From Lithobates sylvaticus (Eukaryota; Chordata; Amphibia; Anura; Ranidae): DNA of 64,000 nucleotides. The translations under genes were made by a program, and so were the position numbers. Where the stretch lies: contig CM053026.1 of the NCBI GenBank assembly GCA_028564925.1, forward strand, positions 606,318,457-606,382,456, given 5' to 3'. Numbering within the stretch: position 1 is the stretch's first letter; the number at the start of each line of letters is the position of its first letter. Shown here in pieces: positions 11,555-22,903 of the stretch. The notes beneath the pieces were generated by a model, which was given only the letters and a program-made list of their open reading frames with translations, was not told where the DNA came from and did not search any database.

Positions 11555-13721
11555 TCACACATCGTCAGGCAGAGCAATGGCCCCCCTACCCACAAAGTAC
11601 TGCATATATTGGTCCCGGACCACACGGGCATTTAGAGGGGGCAAGCCTGGACGTGCCACTCGAAGGGCTGTGAGTTCGGCATTTGGAGGGCCCTCCACAT
11701 CTGGGCCAACGGGCACCACATAGTTCCTGTTATGTCTTTTGAGGAAGTTGTGCAATATGCAACAGGCAAGAACTATGTGGTTCAGTTTGTATTCCGCCAA
11801 GTTAAATGCCGTCAGGAACAGGCGGAAGCGGCTGGCCAGGATGCCAAAAGCGTTCTCCACAACTCTTCTGGCTCTGGACAGCCTGTAGTTGAAGACCCTC
11901 TGGTCCGGGGTGAGGGTCCTCATCGGGAACGGCCTCATCACATGGGGAGTCAACGCAAACGCTTCATCTGCGACAAAGACGAAGGGAGTCCTTCGGCATT
12001 CTCCTCTGGAGGTGGCAAGCACAGACTGCCACTTTGGAGACGCCAGTAGAACTCCGTGTGCGTAATGGCCCCACCATCCGATATCCGGCCGTTCATCCCC
12101 ACGTCCACATACATAAACTCGTATGTTGCCGACACCACCGCCAACATCACTACACTATTAAACCCTTTATAATTATAATAGTAGGACCCCGAGTTGGGCG
12201 GTGGGACGATGCGGACGTGTTTCCCATCAATTGCCCCTCCGCAGTTAGGAAAGTCCCAACGGCTGGCAAAGTGGGAGGCCACAGTCTGCCATTCCTGTGG
12301 CGTGGAAGGGAACTGTGGAGTGAAACAAGAAAAAAAAAATAGTCACTTTGCACCTAAACATTGCAAGCAGATTAGACAATCAACATCTTGGAACAAGAGC
12401 ATTGTCTAAAATTGGAGGCTGGAAAGTATTTGCACAGAAAAGTAGAGGCTCCCCTTCACAGATTACTCACCCCCCCATCAATCCCCCCACTTCTGATGGG
12501 CCATTGGCAATAACTAGGGGTTTTGGGGGGGGGGGGTGGTGGACAGCTAACCCTCTGCACTTCATTGATTGGCAAATGGCTCAATAATGTGGGCTAGTTT
12601 GGCCAGACCCTCTGTACTTAACACTATTGGCAGGCCACAGGAAAGATCAAATAACATTTCAACCCCCCCCCCCCCCCCCCAAAAAAGGCAGGCACAGTGT
12701 GACATTATTAAATTACCAAGCAAGCTAATAGGAGGGAAAGAAGACAAAAAAATAGGAAATGGAATGTATGGAGGCAGTCCCTTGCACTACATGCTTTGCT
12801 GAATTCATCCCTAAAGATGCGCACTATAAAGAGGTAGGTATATAGTGTGTATGGACCTTGGGAAAGCCAGCAGATAAAGGATTGGTACCATCTGACAGAG
12901 CAGTTGGGGGAGGGGGTTCCTAATGTTTTTTGCCCCCCCCCCCCCCCACCAAAAGAACAAAAAAAGGGGGCTCTACATGAAGTAAACCACACAGCAAACA
13001 TTTGTGCATATTTTAGGGGGTGTTTTGGGGCAAACAATACTATGCAGCAGACAAAAGACATTGCTTAAGTGACTAGGCCATAGGTGTCTATTGGGGCAGA
13101 AGAGCATGCTGGTGAGGTAAGTGAAGGGAAAAATGCATGAAGGAGAAAAGGGGCACAGCATATTAGAACATATTGCAATCATGGTAATTAGGGAAGGAGG
13201 TCAAAAATACAAGTCATTAGCAAACAGAGCATACATAGAAGGGAATAGTAAAGTAGAAATGTTACCTTAATATAGTCCTCCTGCAGGACCTGAATGATGG
13301 CAGAACAGGTCTCTGGAATAATGATTCCCAGGGCCTGGGGAGAGATACCTGAAGAGAACTTCAAATCCTGAAGACTTCTCCCTGTCGCCAAGTACCTCAA
13401 CGTGGCAACAAGCCTCTGCTCCGGAGTAATGGCTTGTCTCATGCAGGTATCCTGCCGGCTGATAAAGGGGGTCAGCAAAGCCAAAAGACGGTGAAAATCG
13501 GGGTCCGTCATCCTGAGAAAGTTCCTGAAATCATCAGGATTATTCTCCCGGATCTCACGAAGCAAAGGCATGTGCGAGAACTGGTCACGCTGAAGCAACC
13601 AATTCTTGGTCCACATACTCCTCGTCACTCTGTTCATGGACGGGTCTTGGGTCAAAGCTAAAAGCCCGACACCAATTCCGCGTACAGCACGAACTCGGCG
13701 ACGAGTACGCACGGGAAACAT
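11555..13721 (-). pseudogene. PIF/Harbinger DDE transposase (HARBI1-like), two exons, one frameshift
   Basis: Exon 1 is 13721-13266, ending ATTAAG|GTAACA, and encodes an N-terminal helical/HTH region (PDDFRNFLRMTDPDFHRLLA, then QAITPEQRLVATLRYLATG, LKFSSGISPQALGIIIPE). Exon 2 starts at 12312 after CTCCACAG with FPSTPQEWQTV and runs to 11555. It carries the DDE_Tnp_4 fold: first Asp in GGAIDGKHVRI, second Asp in FVFVADEAFAL, Glu in RRVVENAFGILASRFR. A single missing base near 12010 shifts the frame between ENAEGLP and FVFVADE, so this copy would make a truncated protein. Otherwise length (~404 residues) and catalytic residues are normal. Intact relatives could still act on its ends. The transposase cuts and rejoins DNA at TWA targets. 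Confidence 0.9.
12313..13265 (-). other. Transposase intron with long G/C homopolymer runs
   Basis: The 953-bp intron contains a G-run near 12522-12536, a C-run of about 18 near 12663-12680 and a C-run near 12936-12951 on the plus strand. Such runs are prone to length error in assembly. No nested gene is visible. Confidence 0.65.
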
Positions 13722-14096
13722 CGCTCAGAAGGTCACAAAAGGTCGGCTGGTCAGAACGGACAAACAGAAAGCACCGATAAACAGCAAGGCCTGAAAGAAC
13801 GAAGTGAATACCAGCAACGAGCAGACAATAAGCAGTGCAAATCAAAGCGTCCTATATCAAGATATAGGCCGCAATGACCAACAAATGCGAACTGACTACA
13901 CGCACTAATAAACAGATACGCACGAAAGCACAAACTGAAGAGCAGTAACGAGTCAGAAAACTGAGAAGCGCGAATCTTAAGTCACCAAACTTCCACTAAC
14001 TCTCGATAAACACGGGATCAGCAGAAGGAGCCCAACGGGTGCCTGACGTGGTGCTGAACTTGTATGGGGCTTAAGGAACCAGTGACAGTGGGAATC

Positions 14097-14246
<150 letters not shown>

Positions 14247-14685
14247 TGAGGGGCGCTAGTACCAACAAGAGATACTAAATTAATTAATAGGTTAATTAAT
14301 TGTATATTCTGAACTGTATAGTAGAGACTAAGAGCTTATTGAAAAAAGGTGTGCAGACACAATATAGATCTACCATGAACTAAGCTAATTAATAACTATT
14401 TAAAGTGATAATAGTGAACCACATTTGGTTACTCATACATTACAACCATTATAATGTGAATAATAAAAATTGGTTAGAGTGTGTTTATACAAACAATAAT
14501 AACACCAGACACCTAGCGTGACCCAGTGAGGTATAAATTAATTATTACCCCAAAGATAATTAACACACAAAATAGAGCTGACCGAGCTCTATTTAAATTA
14601 AATAATATAAATATAACAGACCCTGTACCTTGTATCACAATGTGTACAACGAAAGTTAATGATCAAGCACTTATGCCCAATCTAA

Positions 14686-14937
14686 TATATAAAAAGTGCA
14701 AACCAACAAATTTGGCAAATATCCCAATATCTTGGGTACATCCAAAAAACGTGAAAAATATTAATATAAATTAGACAGTGTTAATTGATATAACGCAAAG
14801 TTCATGTAGTATATAAAAAGTGCAAGCCAACAAAATTGGCAAATAATCCCAATATCTTGGGTGCATCCAAAAAACGTGAAAAATATTAATATAAATTAGA
14901 CAGTGTTAATTGATATAACGCAAAGTTCATATAGTAG
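14686..14937. repeat. Tandem duplication (unit ~124 bp) within the palindrome arms
   Basis: TATATAAAAAGTGCAA at 14686 recurs at 14810, and the following sequence (CCCAATATCTTGGGT, CATCCAAAAAACGTG, TAGACAGTGTTAATTG) is repeated with few differences. The mirror copy in the right arm is at about 16201-16452. The shared duplication shows that it predates the doubling of the arms. Confidence 0.85.
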
Positions 14938-15450
14938 TCCTTGCTGCAAAACGCCACAATCACTCCTGTAGATATAGCTTGTGCACCATCACCAGACAAA
15001 TTCTCGATCCACCCAATGTGAGAACCAGCAGTATTAAATGGCCTCTTACCAAATGGAGTTGATTACTTTGTTTAGAAGCAATCAAATGCGCTTTCACAGG
15101 ATTGTGCCTGTACACTGAGTGACACACCCTCACTCAAGGGCTCTCTTCCCTCTATCAGACCAGCTCAGATGGAATGGATTGGAAACATATGTGGGAATAT
15201 AAAGAGAGGCGCACCTCATAGCGTAATAACGTTTTATTTAAAAAATAGCATAAAAAAACACAGCAGCCAATTGCTCACTTACATTTTCCAGTGCCTACCC
15301 GGCACTGAGGCTACTTGCGATATGTTAAAAGATTCGATGGAGCAGCGGATCCTTCCCTCCTGGCGTGCGTCTCTAGCGTGCGTTCCACTCACCAGACAGC
15401 CGGAGCCAATATCACAGGAAGTCCAGCAATAGTGCATCCAAAGATACAAA

Positions 15451-15519
15451 GTGATCAGGTACCGCCTACCGACGTACGTTTCGTGTTTGTCACGTCTTCA
15501 GGGTGGCGTACCTGATCAC
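15451..15519 (-). ncRNA. Hammerhead-ribozyme-like motif, left palindrome arm
   Basis: Exact mirror of the motif at 15619-15687, read on the minus strand. Core CTGAAGA, a short stem II, GAAA, the self-complementary ACGTACGT and the cleavage triplet GTC are all present, enclosed by a long stem I. It points away from the palindrome centre, opposite to the right copy. Confidence 0.6.
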
Positions 15520-15618
15520 TGAATAACCTGATTAATATAATGATCCTCATTAGTGGCCAACCAATGACGACTTAGTGTGTGCCACTAATGAGGATCATTA
15601 TATTAATCAGGTTATTCA

Positions 15619-15687
15619 GTGATCAGGTACGCCACCCTGAAGACGTGACAAACACGAAACGTACGTCGGTAGGCGGTACCTGATCAC
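15619..15687 (+). ncRNA. Hammerhead-ribozyme-like motif, right palindrome arm
   Basis: CTGAAGA at 15637-15643 and GAAA at 15656-15659 flank a small stem II (GTG/CAC with loop ACAAA and one extra C on the 5' side). ACGTACGT at 15659-15666 can form the minimal, self-complementary stem III, followed by C at 15667 as the predicted cleavage base (GTC). Bases 15619-15636 pair with 15668-15687 as stem I (GTGATCAGGTAC/GTACCTGATCAC, GCC/GGC, ACC/GGT). Hammerhead ribozymes in the terminal repeats of Penelope-like elements are established knowledge. The extra base beside stem II departs from the strict consensus. Confidence 0.65.
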
Positions 15688-16897
15688 TTTGTATCTTTGG
15701 ATGCACTATTGCTGGACTTCCTGTGATATTGGCTCCGGCTGTCTGGTGAGTGGAACGCACGCTAGAGACGCACGCCAGGAGGGAAGGATCCGCTGCTCCA
15801 TCGAATCTTTTAACATATCGCAAGTAGCCTCAGTGCCGGGTAGGCACTGGAAAATGTAAGTGAGCAATTGGCTGCTGTGTTTTTTTATGCTATTTTTTAA
15901 ATAAAACGTTATTACGCTATGAGGTGCGCCTCTCTTTATATTCCCACATATGTTTCCAATCCATTCCATCTGAGCTGGTCTGATAGAGGGAAGAGAGCCC
16001 TTGAGTGAGGGTGTGTCACTCAGTGTACAGGCACAATCCTGTGAAAGCGCATTTGATTGCTTCTAAACAAAGTAATCAACTCCATTTGGTAAGAGGCCAT
16101 TTAATACTGCTGGTTCTCACATTGGGTGGATCGAGAATTTGTCTGGTGATGGTGCACAAGCTATATCTACAGGAGTGTTTGTGGCGTTTTGCAGCAAGGA
16201 CTACTATATGAACTTTGCGTTATATCAATTAACACTGTCTAATTTATATTAATATTTTTCACGTTTTTTGGATGCACCCAAGATATTGGGATTATTTGCC
16301 AATTTTGTTGGCTTGCACTTTTTATATACTACATGAACTTTGCGTTATATCAATTAACACTGTCTAATTTATATTAATATTTTTCACGTTTTTTGGATGT
16401 ACCCAAGATATTGGGATATTTGCCAAATTTGTTGGTTTGCACTTTTTATATATTAGATTGGGCATAAGTGCTTGATCATTAACTTTCGTTGTACACATTG
16501 TGATACAAGGTACAGGGTCTGTTATATTTATATTATTTAATTTAAATAGAGCTCGGTCAGCTCTATTTTGTGTGTTAATTATCTTTGGGGTAATAATTAA
16601 TTTATACCTCACTGGGTCACGCTAGGTGTCTGGTGTTATTATTGTTTGTATAAACACACTCTAACCAATTTTTATTATTCACATTATAATGGTTGTAATG
16701 TATGAGTAACCAAATGTGGTTCACTATTATCACTTTAAATAGTTATTAATTAGCTTAGTTCATGGTAGATCTATATTGTGTCTGCACACCTTTTTTCAAT
16801 AAGCTCTTAGTCTCTACTATACAGTTCAGAATATACAATTAATTAACCTATTAATTAATTTAGTATCTCTTGTTGGTACTAGCGCCCCTCATTTAAT

Positions 16898-17034
16898 TAA
16901 ACTACCAATTAAATCATCTAGATTTCATAGGGAGCAGCTGTACTGGGTTTACAGTATTAATATTAGTATAGACCCTTTTGAATTATCCTAAGCGCGGAGC
17001 TAGACAAGCCAATGTGAGTGGCCGTCTACAATTC

Positions 17035-17036
<2 letters not shown>
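16898..17036. other. Short unique stretch between palindrome and microsatellite
   Basis: Sequence beyond the mirrored region has no partner on the left side, where (TA)n directly abuts the arm. Nothing else is recognised. Confidence 0.6.

Positions 17037-17091
<55 letters not shown>
17037..17091. repeat. (TA)n microsatellite
   Basis: About 27 AT dinucleotides. Confidence 0.95.
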
Positions 17092-17092
<1 letters not shown>

Positions 17093-17094
17093 GT

Positions 17095-17160
17095 GTGAAA
17101 GTTCAGCTCCTGCAGAACAGGGGACCACATGGGATAAAGTTTGGGCATTCAGACTGAACC
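17095..17160 (-). mobile_element. Possible hAT terminal fragment
   Basis: The minus strand begins TAGGGATGAACGGTTCAG, which resembles the TAGGGAT...-type terminal repeat of the hAT family present at 46757. Only ~65 bp remains and no internal hAT sequence follows, so this is a weak call. Confidence 0.35.
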
Positions 17161-17164
17161 GTTC

Positions 17165-19440
17165 ATCCCTAATACTTACCAATATAGCTAGAGTTAATGT
17201 GTTCTCATGAAATTGGAAATGCTGTTACGCGCCAATAGTTGATGCCACTAGCCAATTAAATGTTCCATTTTCCACTTTGAACAGGCATTTTAAGAGGCTG
17301 TAAGGGGTTTATTTATAGAAAATTCACATAGTTATTTGTCCAAAGAATTGTTCAAACTGGTCAAAAATGAATGTTCTTTATGCTATTTTCTCTTTTGAAC
17401 AAATGCTCTTTTATTATGGGCAGTAGTAAAATACCAAATTATGGTAACTAGATAGAGCTGAAGAGCATACAAAATACCTGCATTTTTGTAGATACAGTGT
17501 AACGATATTAGAGCATGCTAGAGGGAAATAGCGAATAAATGTAACCATTAGTTACATTTGGTTTTGCCCAATTTTCATAAAACAAATGTACATGCAAATT
17601 TGCCGGATATGTCATTTTTTTTAAATAAATAAAAAAGGAATACATTCGAGGAATTATATGTTTTTAGCAAATACTTATAATTAAATTAAGCAGGCACAGT
17701 TGTCTACTTTTTAATTACTACTTAACACCCAAAAGGTTTATAAAGCATAAACTGTTATTAGTGCATGCAGTGGAAGATGGGGAAACACTTGTGGCACACG
17801 GTATAAAGAGTAGTTATGATGTGCTGAAGGCAGGGAACTAAATCTAATTAGGAAGGATGAGATCTGACTGGTTTTAGAAAATGTTTGAAATGTACATGTT
17901 GCTTTTTGGCTAATTTCACTAAAAGGTAGATGGAAACTAAAGTAGGTAGCTAAAATCAAATTATTGAAATATTACATTTTTCTGGTTATTGCAGTTCTTT
18001 GAAATGTATATGTTGCTTTTTGACTTATTTAATTAGCCTGGTAATAACATTTAGTAAAAGCTGATTTTTAATTGGCTCTAGTAGTTGTTTACATCATTCA
18101 ATACAGTGCAAAGAAAGTACAGAGGGGCATGTTGACCATAATAATCTTAATGTGCCCAAGTTATTTCCATTACTGATACAGTAGCTATCCAAGGTTTATC
18201 ACGCTAAAGCATAATAACAAAAACCTGGTTTATATCTACAACATATTTAAAACTAGTTTGTAGCTAGAAATTATTCATTTTACTGCTTTTATATATTATA
18301 ACAACTGCATCAGCAGTTTATCTAATGTGAAATGAAAAAAAAAAAAAATTCAGTGTTAGCTGCTTCTATTTCTCTATATTTTTTACTACATTTAAAAAAA
18401 TAAAGCTGTCATGTTAGCACTTAACAATGCCTTTTTTGTTAATTTCCAAAGATATAATATAAACAGGCACTTAATTTTATGTCTGTGCTTGTGTGCTATG
18501 TGTAAACAAAATTATTTTTGCATTATAGCTTACAGAGACACTAATGTATGCAATGGAAAATCTCTGAAACATAGTACATCTTTTTAAAGCGCTTTTATGA
18601 CGTTAGTGTCAAAATAATTAATAAATTACAACCATTTGGTACACAAACTTCTTTACATATAATGGGCAGTCATTTAATGAGAGAATGGAACTTTTACTTT
18701 AAATGATCAAATACTTGTTTAAGAGATTTTTTTATCCCAGTACCAATTTCATTGCTTTATTTTAAACAAAAACAAATGGACACTTGATGACCATTTCAAT
18801 GGTGAGATTGACTGACTTCTCTTTCTGTTACTGTTTGTGACTAACTTCACCAAGAGGAACTTCACTTACCTCTGCCTTTTTTGTACCCACTCTTATCTGT
18901 CATGCAGCATTGTCCTGCAGCCATCCTCTGTTTAAGTGTGACATCAGGGGTCCTGTCCCACTATCATAGTAAACCCCTACCATACTGAGCTGGCTGCTTA
19001 TTCCAGGTTCGGATAGCCAGCTCATGACAACGTGTACCAGTTCCACTGACCACTGGTATCCCATGCAGCCTCCTAGGATATGTTATGTAGATATCTCAGG
19101 AGGATGTGAGGACAAGGTACATCATTCTCATCTAGGTGAGAATAATGAGAAAAGTGTGTAGGGTAGGGCCCAGGGAAAAACATTTGGAAAAAAAAGGTAA
19201 ACAACAAAAAAGGGTGGTTGGTGGCATTTCAGAATGCAGCAGCCATTGAGCTAGACTCACTAGAACAAGTAAAGACCTGCTTTCAGAGAGACACCTGAGA
19301 TAAATTTCTGAATCCCAGGATTCAGTGTGCATTGGGGGTGATGAGCTTTTTCTCATTCAGAAGGTGAAATACAGTTTCCTTTCAAGTACTTGTACAGTAT
19401 ATCCCTTGTACCTTCTCTCAGTTAATGCAGTGAAGGTATT
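17165..19440. other. AT-rich intronic DNA, no gene recognised
   Basis: Long AT-rich stretch without coding signal or clear repeat family. A more complex segment at about 18830-19370 looks like old interspersed repeat material, with a GCCAGCTCATGACAACGTG-type region and dyads. A duplicated motif ATGTACATGTTGCTTTTTGG / ATGTATATGTTGCTTTTTGA occurs at about 17888 and 18004. Confidence 0.5.
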
Positions 19441-19449
19441 TAACTGACT

Positions 19450-21310
19450 TACTTGGACAATTTCCCAGGCAAATTGGCCTGCCTCCATCCACACTCAAAA
19501 AAAAACATATGAATCTTTATGGCCCCCTATGGCAAGAAGCCACATTAATGGCTCAATCTTTGACCTGGTTGATGTTTGTTATGGTACATGTCAGGGTGAC
19601 CCTCTCCCACCTTATTTCTATGTCTTGAAAATGGAACATTTAGCCAGAGTCTAGTGGTACCCCATATAATACCTCTCCTTTCACTTGGCTTCATTCACCA
19701 GGCTTTCACTTGGTTAAATATCTATGGGTATAGATCCAGGCTAATCTCATTCACCTATATATTCTTATTTACCCACCTCTCCTCCAGTCGACACATGCAA
19801 TGTCGAAAGAATGGTTGAATGGTTGACTAAGAAACACTCTTGGTTCGATTGTATGACACAAATACATGCAAACTTTACAGTTTTTTTTACCACAAAATTA
19901 ACTATTACACTATGTGTGGGTGCATGCTCTGTAATGCTTGCACTATATTGTTTTTGTCAAACAAAAACAGTCAATTGGCCTAGGTCTCCCACACCTTTCA
20001 AATATGCACCCTGATGCATATTTTAGATGGGATGTTTCACACCAGAAACAACCTGTAACTTGGCTTGGTAGATGCACTTTCACCCATTTGTTTTACTTCT
20101 CTTCTTTGGGTTCATTCATTTGAGACTGACCACTGTTATTCCTTTTCCTGTCAGTAGCCTTCCTCTACTACAGGTTCGGGATGTTGCGATCAAATTTGGG
20201 CAATTTAATCCTATATTCGTCTTATGACCCAAATTTTAGGGAACCTGACTTTTCGGCAGGGCTTCATAGTACTTCTGTTTCTTTAGACATGGCCTACTAC
20301 CCACATCTTCCAGGCCTTGATACTGGGTGCCTCAGGCACCTGTCCTGTCTAGAGATACAATATTTTCTGTTTCAGGCAAATCTGTATCAATTAAAAAATT
20401 TAGGTGGGGTCTTTAGTGACCTTATTTCCAATGAAGAACTGTGTTTTGATATGGAGGGTCTGGGATTGATTTACTAAAGGCAAATAGACAGGTCGCTTTG
20501 CAATTGAAGTTGCACTTTGCAACTGAATTTTCCCCAGAGCTTAGTGATTTAGGTGAAGCTCTGATGACTTCCATTATACAATCATGTGCAATCAAAAACT
20601 TTTTTAACATTTTCCTTGCACACAAGTGGGTATTCTCATATTGACATTTCATTCATTGTTGGCGGGAGGGGAAGATCAGATCTATGTTACATATTTGGTG
20701 GTGCCCCTGGATCAAACTTGTTAGTCCTGTGTCTTCACCGCATACAAGGCAATAATGGGCTTGAACATCCCTATTTATCTGGAAATAGACCTTCTCTCTG
20801 TGTACTCAGGCTTCATTTCTACATATTTTCTGCTTCTTCATGTTAGCCACTAGAGCAACTGTCCCCTGACACCGGAAGGCCACACATATTCCTACAATGT
20901 AGCAATAGGTTACCAAACTATCCCTCCTCCAGCGTATAGAGGAATTGACTGCCCAGCTCTATGATCAATATATCACTTATATAAATCCTTTGAACACCTG
21001 AATCATTTACAAGGATTCCTTGACATTCAAAGATGCCTTGATATCTCTGTAACAAACTAACCATGATTCCATGGCTCAGTTCTTTTCCTTTTTGCCCTAT
21101 TTGTCCATGGCACCTTGTGTTCCTGCACCCCCCACCACCCTCTTTTTATACTTCTTTCTACCTACTCTATGTTTCTTTCAGCTTACCCTCACTTTTGCCC
21201 CTCTAGAATTATTTTCCAACCTCATGTGTACTTTTTGTGTAGTTTACCCTTTTTACAGCCTATTGGCCTGGAGGGATTGTTAAACCACCAACCTTTTAAT
21301 TTTTGTAGAG
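19450..21310 (+). mobile_element. Degraded LINE (L1/Tx1-like) ORF2 fragment, interrupted by a MITE
   Basis: Plus-strand frames show GTCQGDPLPPYFYVLKMEHL at about 19583-19645, matching the reverse-transcriptase motif G..QG.PLSP..F.L..E.L. Next come YLGIDPG-like residues, then SWFDCMTQIHANFTVFF and KQSIGLGLPHLSNMH near 19838-20010, and NFREPDFSAGLHSTS near 20232-20276. Their order is that of the region after the polymerase palm in Tx1/L1 ORF2. The frame is broken in several places. Sequence after about 20870 seems to continue the element (SMAQFFSFLPYL near 21068), but less surely. An AT-rich repeat-derived piece sits at 20462-20860. Confidence 0.7.
20462..20860. mobile_element. Possible MITE insertion inside the LINE fragment
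   Basis: Begins GATTGATTTACTAAAGGCAA and continues with repeated TTGCAATTGAAGTTGCACTT-type motifs, as in a common frog MITE; a related piece is at 11140. The matching far terminus was not located, so the right edge is approximate. Confidence 0.4.
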
Positions 21311-21483
21311 ATTATTAATCCCTGCACTATCCCACTGTGACAAGGGATCAACCTTTCTGATTTTCCTGTATAGCCTTGTTTCCATGTTTAGGGTTTAGGG
21401 TATATGGGAATTTTATTATGAATGTTTTAAAAAAGACATCTTAGGCAGAAGTGAGAAAAATAGACAACTGGATGAAAGAAGAC
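21311..21483. other. Short spacer, no feature
   Basis: No gene or repeat recognised, apart from a short TAGGGTTTAGGGTAT run near 21388 that is too short to call telomeric. Confidence 0.5.
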
Positions 21484-21914
21484 TTATGCCCCGTACACAC
21501 GGTCGGAAAATCCAACCACAAAATCTGTCTGATTTTTTCAGACGGATTTTGTCCAACACTGGTGTTGCATACACATGGTCGGACAAAGTTGTCGGAAAAT
21601 CCAATCATCCTGAATGTGGTGATGTTCATTGCGTACGACGGGACTACGTAGAGGCTAGTAGTCAATAGCTTTGGTCTTGTAATGTGATCTGAGCATGCGT
21701 GGCACTTTGTCTGTCGGAATTCGCTACACACGATCGGAAAAAGTCCGATAGGACTTTGTTGTCGGAAAATTTGAGAGCAGGATCTCAAACTTTTTCCGTC
21801 GTAAATTCCGACGGAAAAAGTCCGATGGAGCCCACACACGGTCGGAATTTCCGACAACATGGTCAGATAGGACATTTTCCGTCGGAAAAATCCGACTGTG
21901 TGTACGGGGCATAA
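21484..21914. mobile_element. Harbinger-family MITE (GTCGGA type)
   Basis: Ends are TGCCCCGTACACACGG from 21487 and the matching CGTGTGTACGGGGCA ending at 21911, flanked by TTA and TAA. The interior is full of direct and inverted GTCGGAAAATCC/GGAAAAAGTCCGA motifs and contains no gene. A ~110-bp inner segment (CGACGGGACTACGTAGAGGC and surroundings) also occurs in the MITE at 37068, in inverse orientation. It is a deletion derivative related to the full Harbinger element at 6596. Confidence 0.9.
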
Positions 21915-21983
21915 AACACAAGAGCTGCAAAATATTATTAGGACACATCAGAGAAGTTTGTTTATGTGAGTGGTAAAAACTTT

Positions 21984-21985
<2 letters not shown>

Positions 21986-22040
<55 letters not shown>

Positions 22041-22048
22041 CATACATA
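21986..22048. repeat. (TA)n microsatellite at the Tc1 insertion site
   Basis: AT dinucleotides with a GTATATATATACATACATAT end, immediately left of a Tc1 terminus. TA-rich DNA is the preferred target of Tc1 elements. Confidence 0.93.
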
Positions 22049-22903
22049 TACAGTAGCTCACAAAAGTGACCCCTCACATTTTTGTAAATATTTATTATAT
22101 CTTTTCATGTGACAACACTGAAGAAATTACACTTTGCTACAATGTAAAGTAGTGAGTGTACAGCTTGTATAACAGTGTGAATTTGCTGTCCCCTCAAAAT
22201 AACAACACATATCCATTAATGTCTAAACCGCTGGCAACAAAAGTGAGTACACCCCTAAGTGAAAATGTCCAAATTGGGCCCAAAGTGTCAATATTTTGTG
22301 TGTCCACCATTGTTTTTCAGCACTTCCTTAATCCTTTTGGGCATGGAGTTCACCAGAGCTTCACAGGTTGCCACTGGAGTCCTCTTCCACTCCTCCATGA
22401 TGACATCACAGAGCTGGTGGATGTTAGAGACCTTGTGCTCTTCCACCTTCTGTTTGAGGATGCCCCACAGATGCACAATAGGGTTTAGGTCTGGAGACAT
22501 GCTTGCTCAGTCCATCACCTTTGCCCTTAGTTTATTTAGCAAGGCAGTGGTTGTCTTGGAGGTGTGTTTGGGGTTGTTATAATATTGGAATACTGCCCTG
22601 TGGCCCAGTCTCCAAAGGGAAGGGACCATGCTCTGCTGCAGTATGTCACAGTACATGTGACATTCATGGTTCCCCCAAAGAACTTTAGCTCTTAGTGCTG
22701 GCAGCACTCATACATCTATTTCCCAAAGACAACCTCTGGAAATGACGCTGAGCACATGCACTCAACTTCTTTGGTCAACCATGGCAAGGCCTGTTTCTGA
22801 GTGGAAACTGTCCTGTTAAACCTCTGTATGGTCTTGGCCATCGTGCTGCAGCTCAGTTTCAGGGTCTTGGCAAACTTCTTATAGCCTAGGCCATCTTTAT
22901 GTA
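22049..22903 (-). mobile_element. Tc1 element, left part (C-terminal transposase half), split by a Penelope-like insertion
   Basis: The terminus CAGTAGCTCACAAAAGTG starts at 22051 after TA. A second inner copy of the terminal motif (CAACAAAAGTGAGTACACCC) lies at about 22237. The minus strand encodes the end of a Tc1 transposase, for example MSPDLNPIVHLWGILKQKVE at about 22440-22500, with decay. The sequence breaks off at CATCTTTATGTA (22892-22903). The other half resumes with the same 12 bases at 28911. Confidence 0.9.

Larger units (their letters stand above)
6596..14074. mobile_element. Full-length PIF/Harbinger DNA transposon with three genes
   Basis: Borders are TAA at 6596-6598 and TAA at 14072-14074 (3-bp target duplication). 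The terminal inverted repeat AGCCCCATACA starts at 6599 and its complement ends at 14071. The element body is 7473 bp. Inside, left to right, are a MADF-type gene (-), a Myb/SANT-like gene (+), an inverted-repeat spacer, and a Harbinger transposase (-). The left ~280 bp is packed with GTCGGAC/GTCCGAC motifs, as in the related MITEs at 21.5 and 37.1 kb. The right end lacks this pattern, so the ends are asymmetric. Two of three genes appear intact and the transposase has one frameshift, so the copy is young. Confidence 0.88.

Noticed and set aside
15169-15969. Pairs of identical open frames on opposite strands
   Set aside because: They only reflect the palindrome; the predicted peptides lack any domain and the region reads as terminal-repeat RNA.
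21385-21400. TTAGGG-like run suggesting interstitial telomeric repeat
   Set aside because: Fewer than three imperfect units; consistent with chance.
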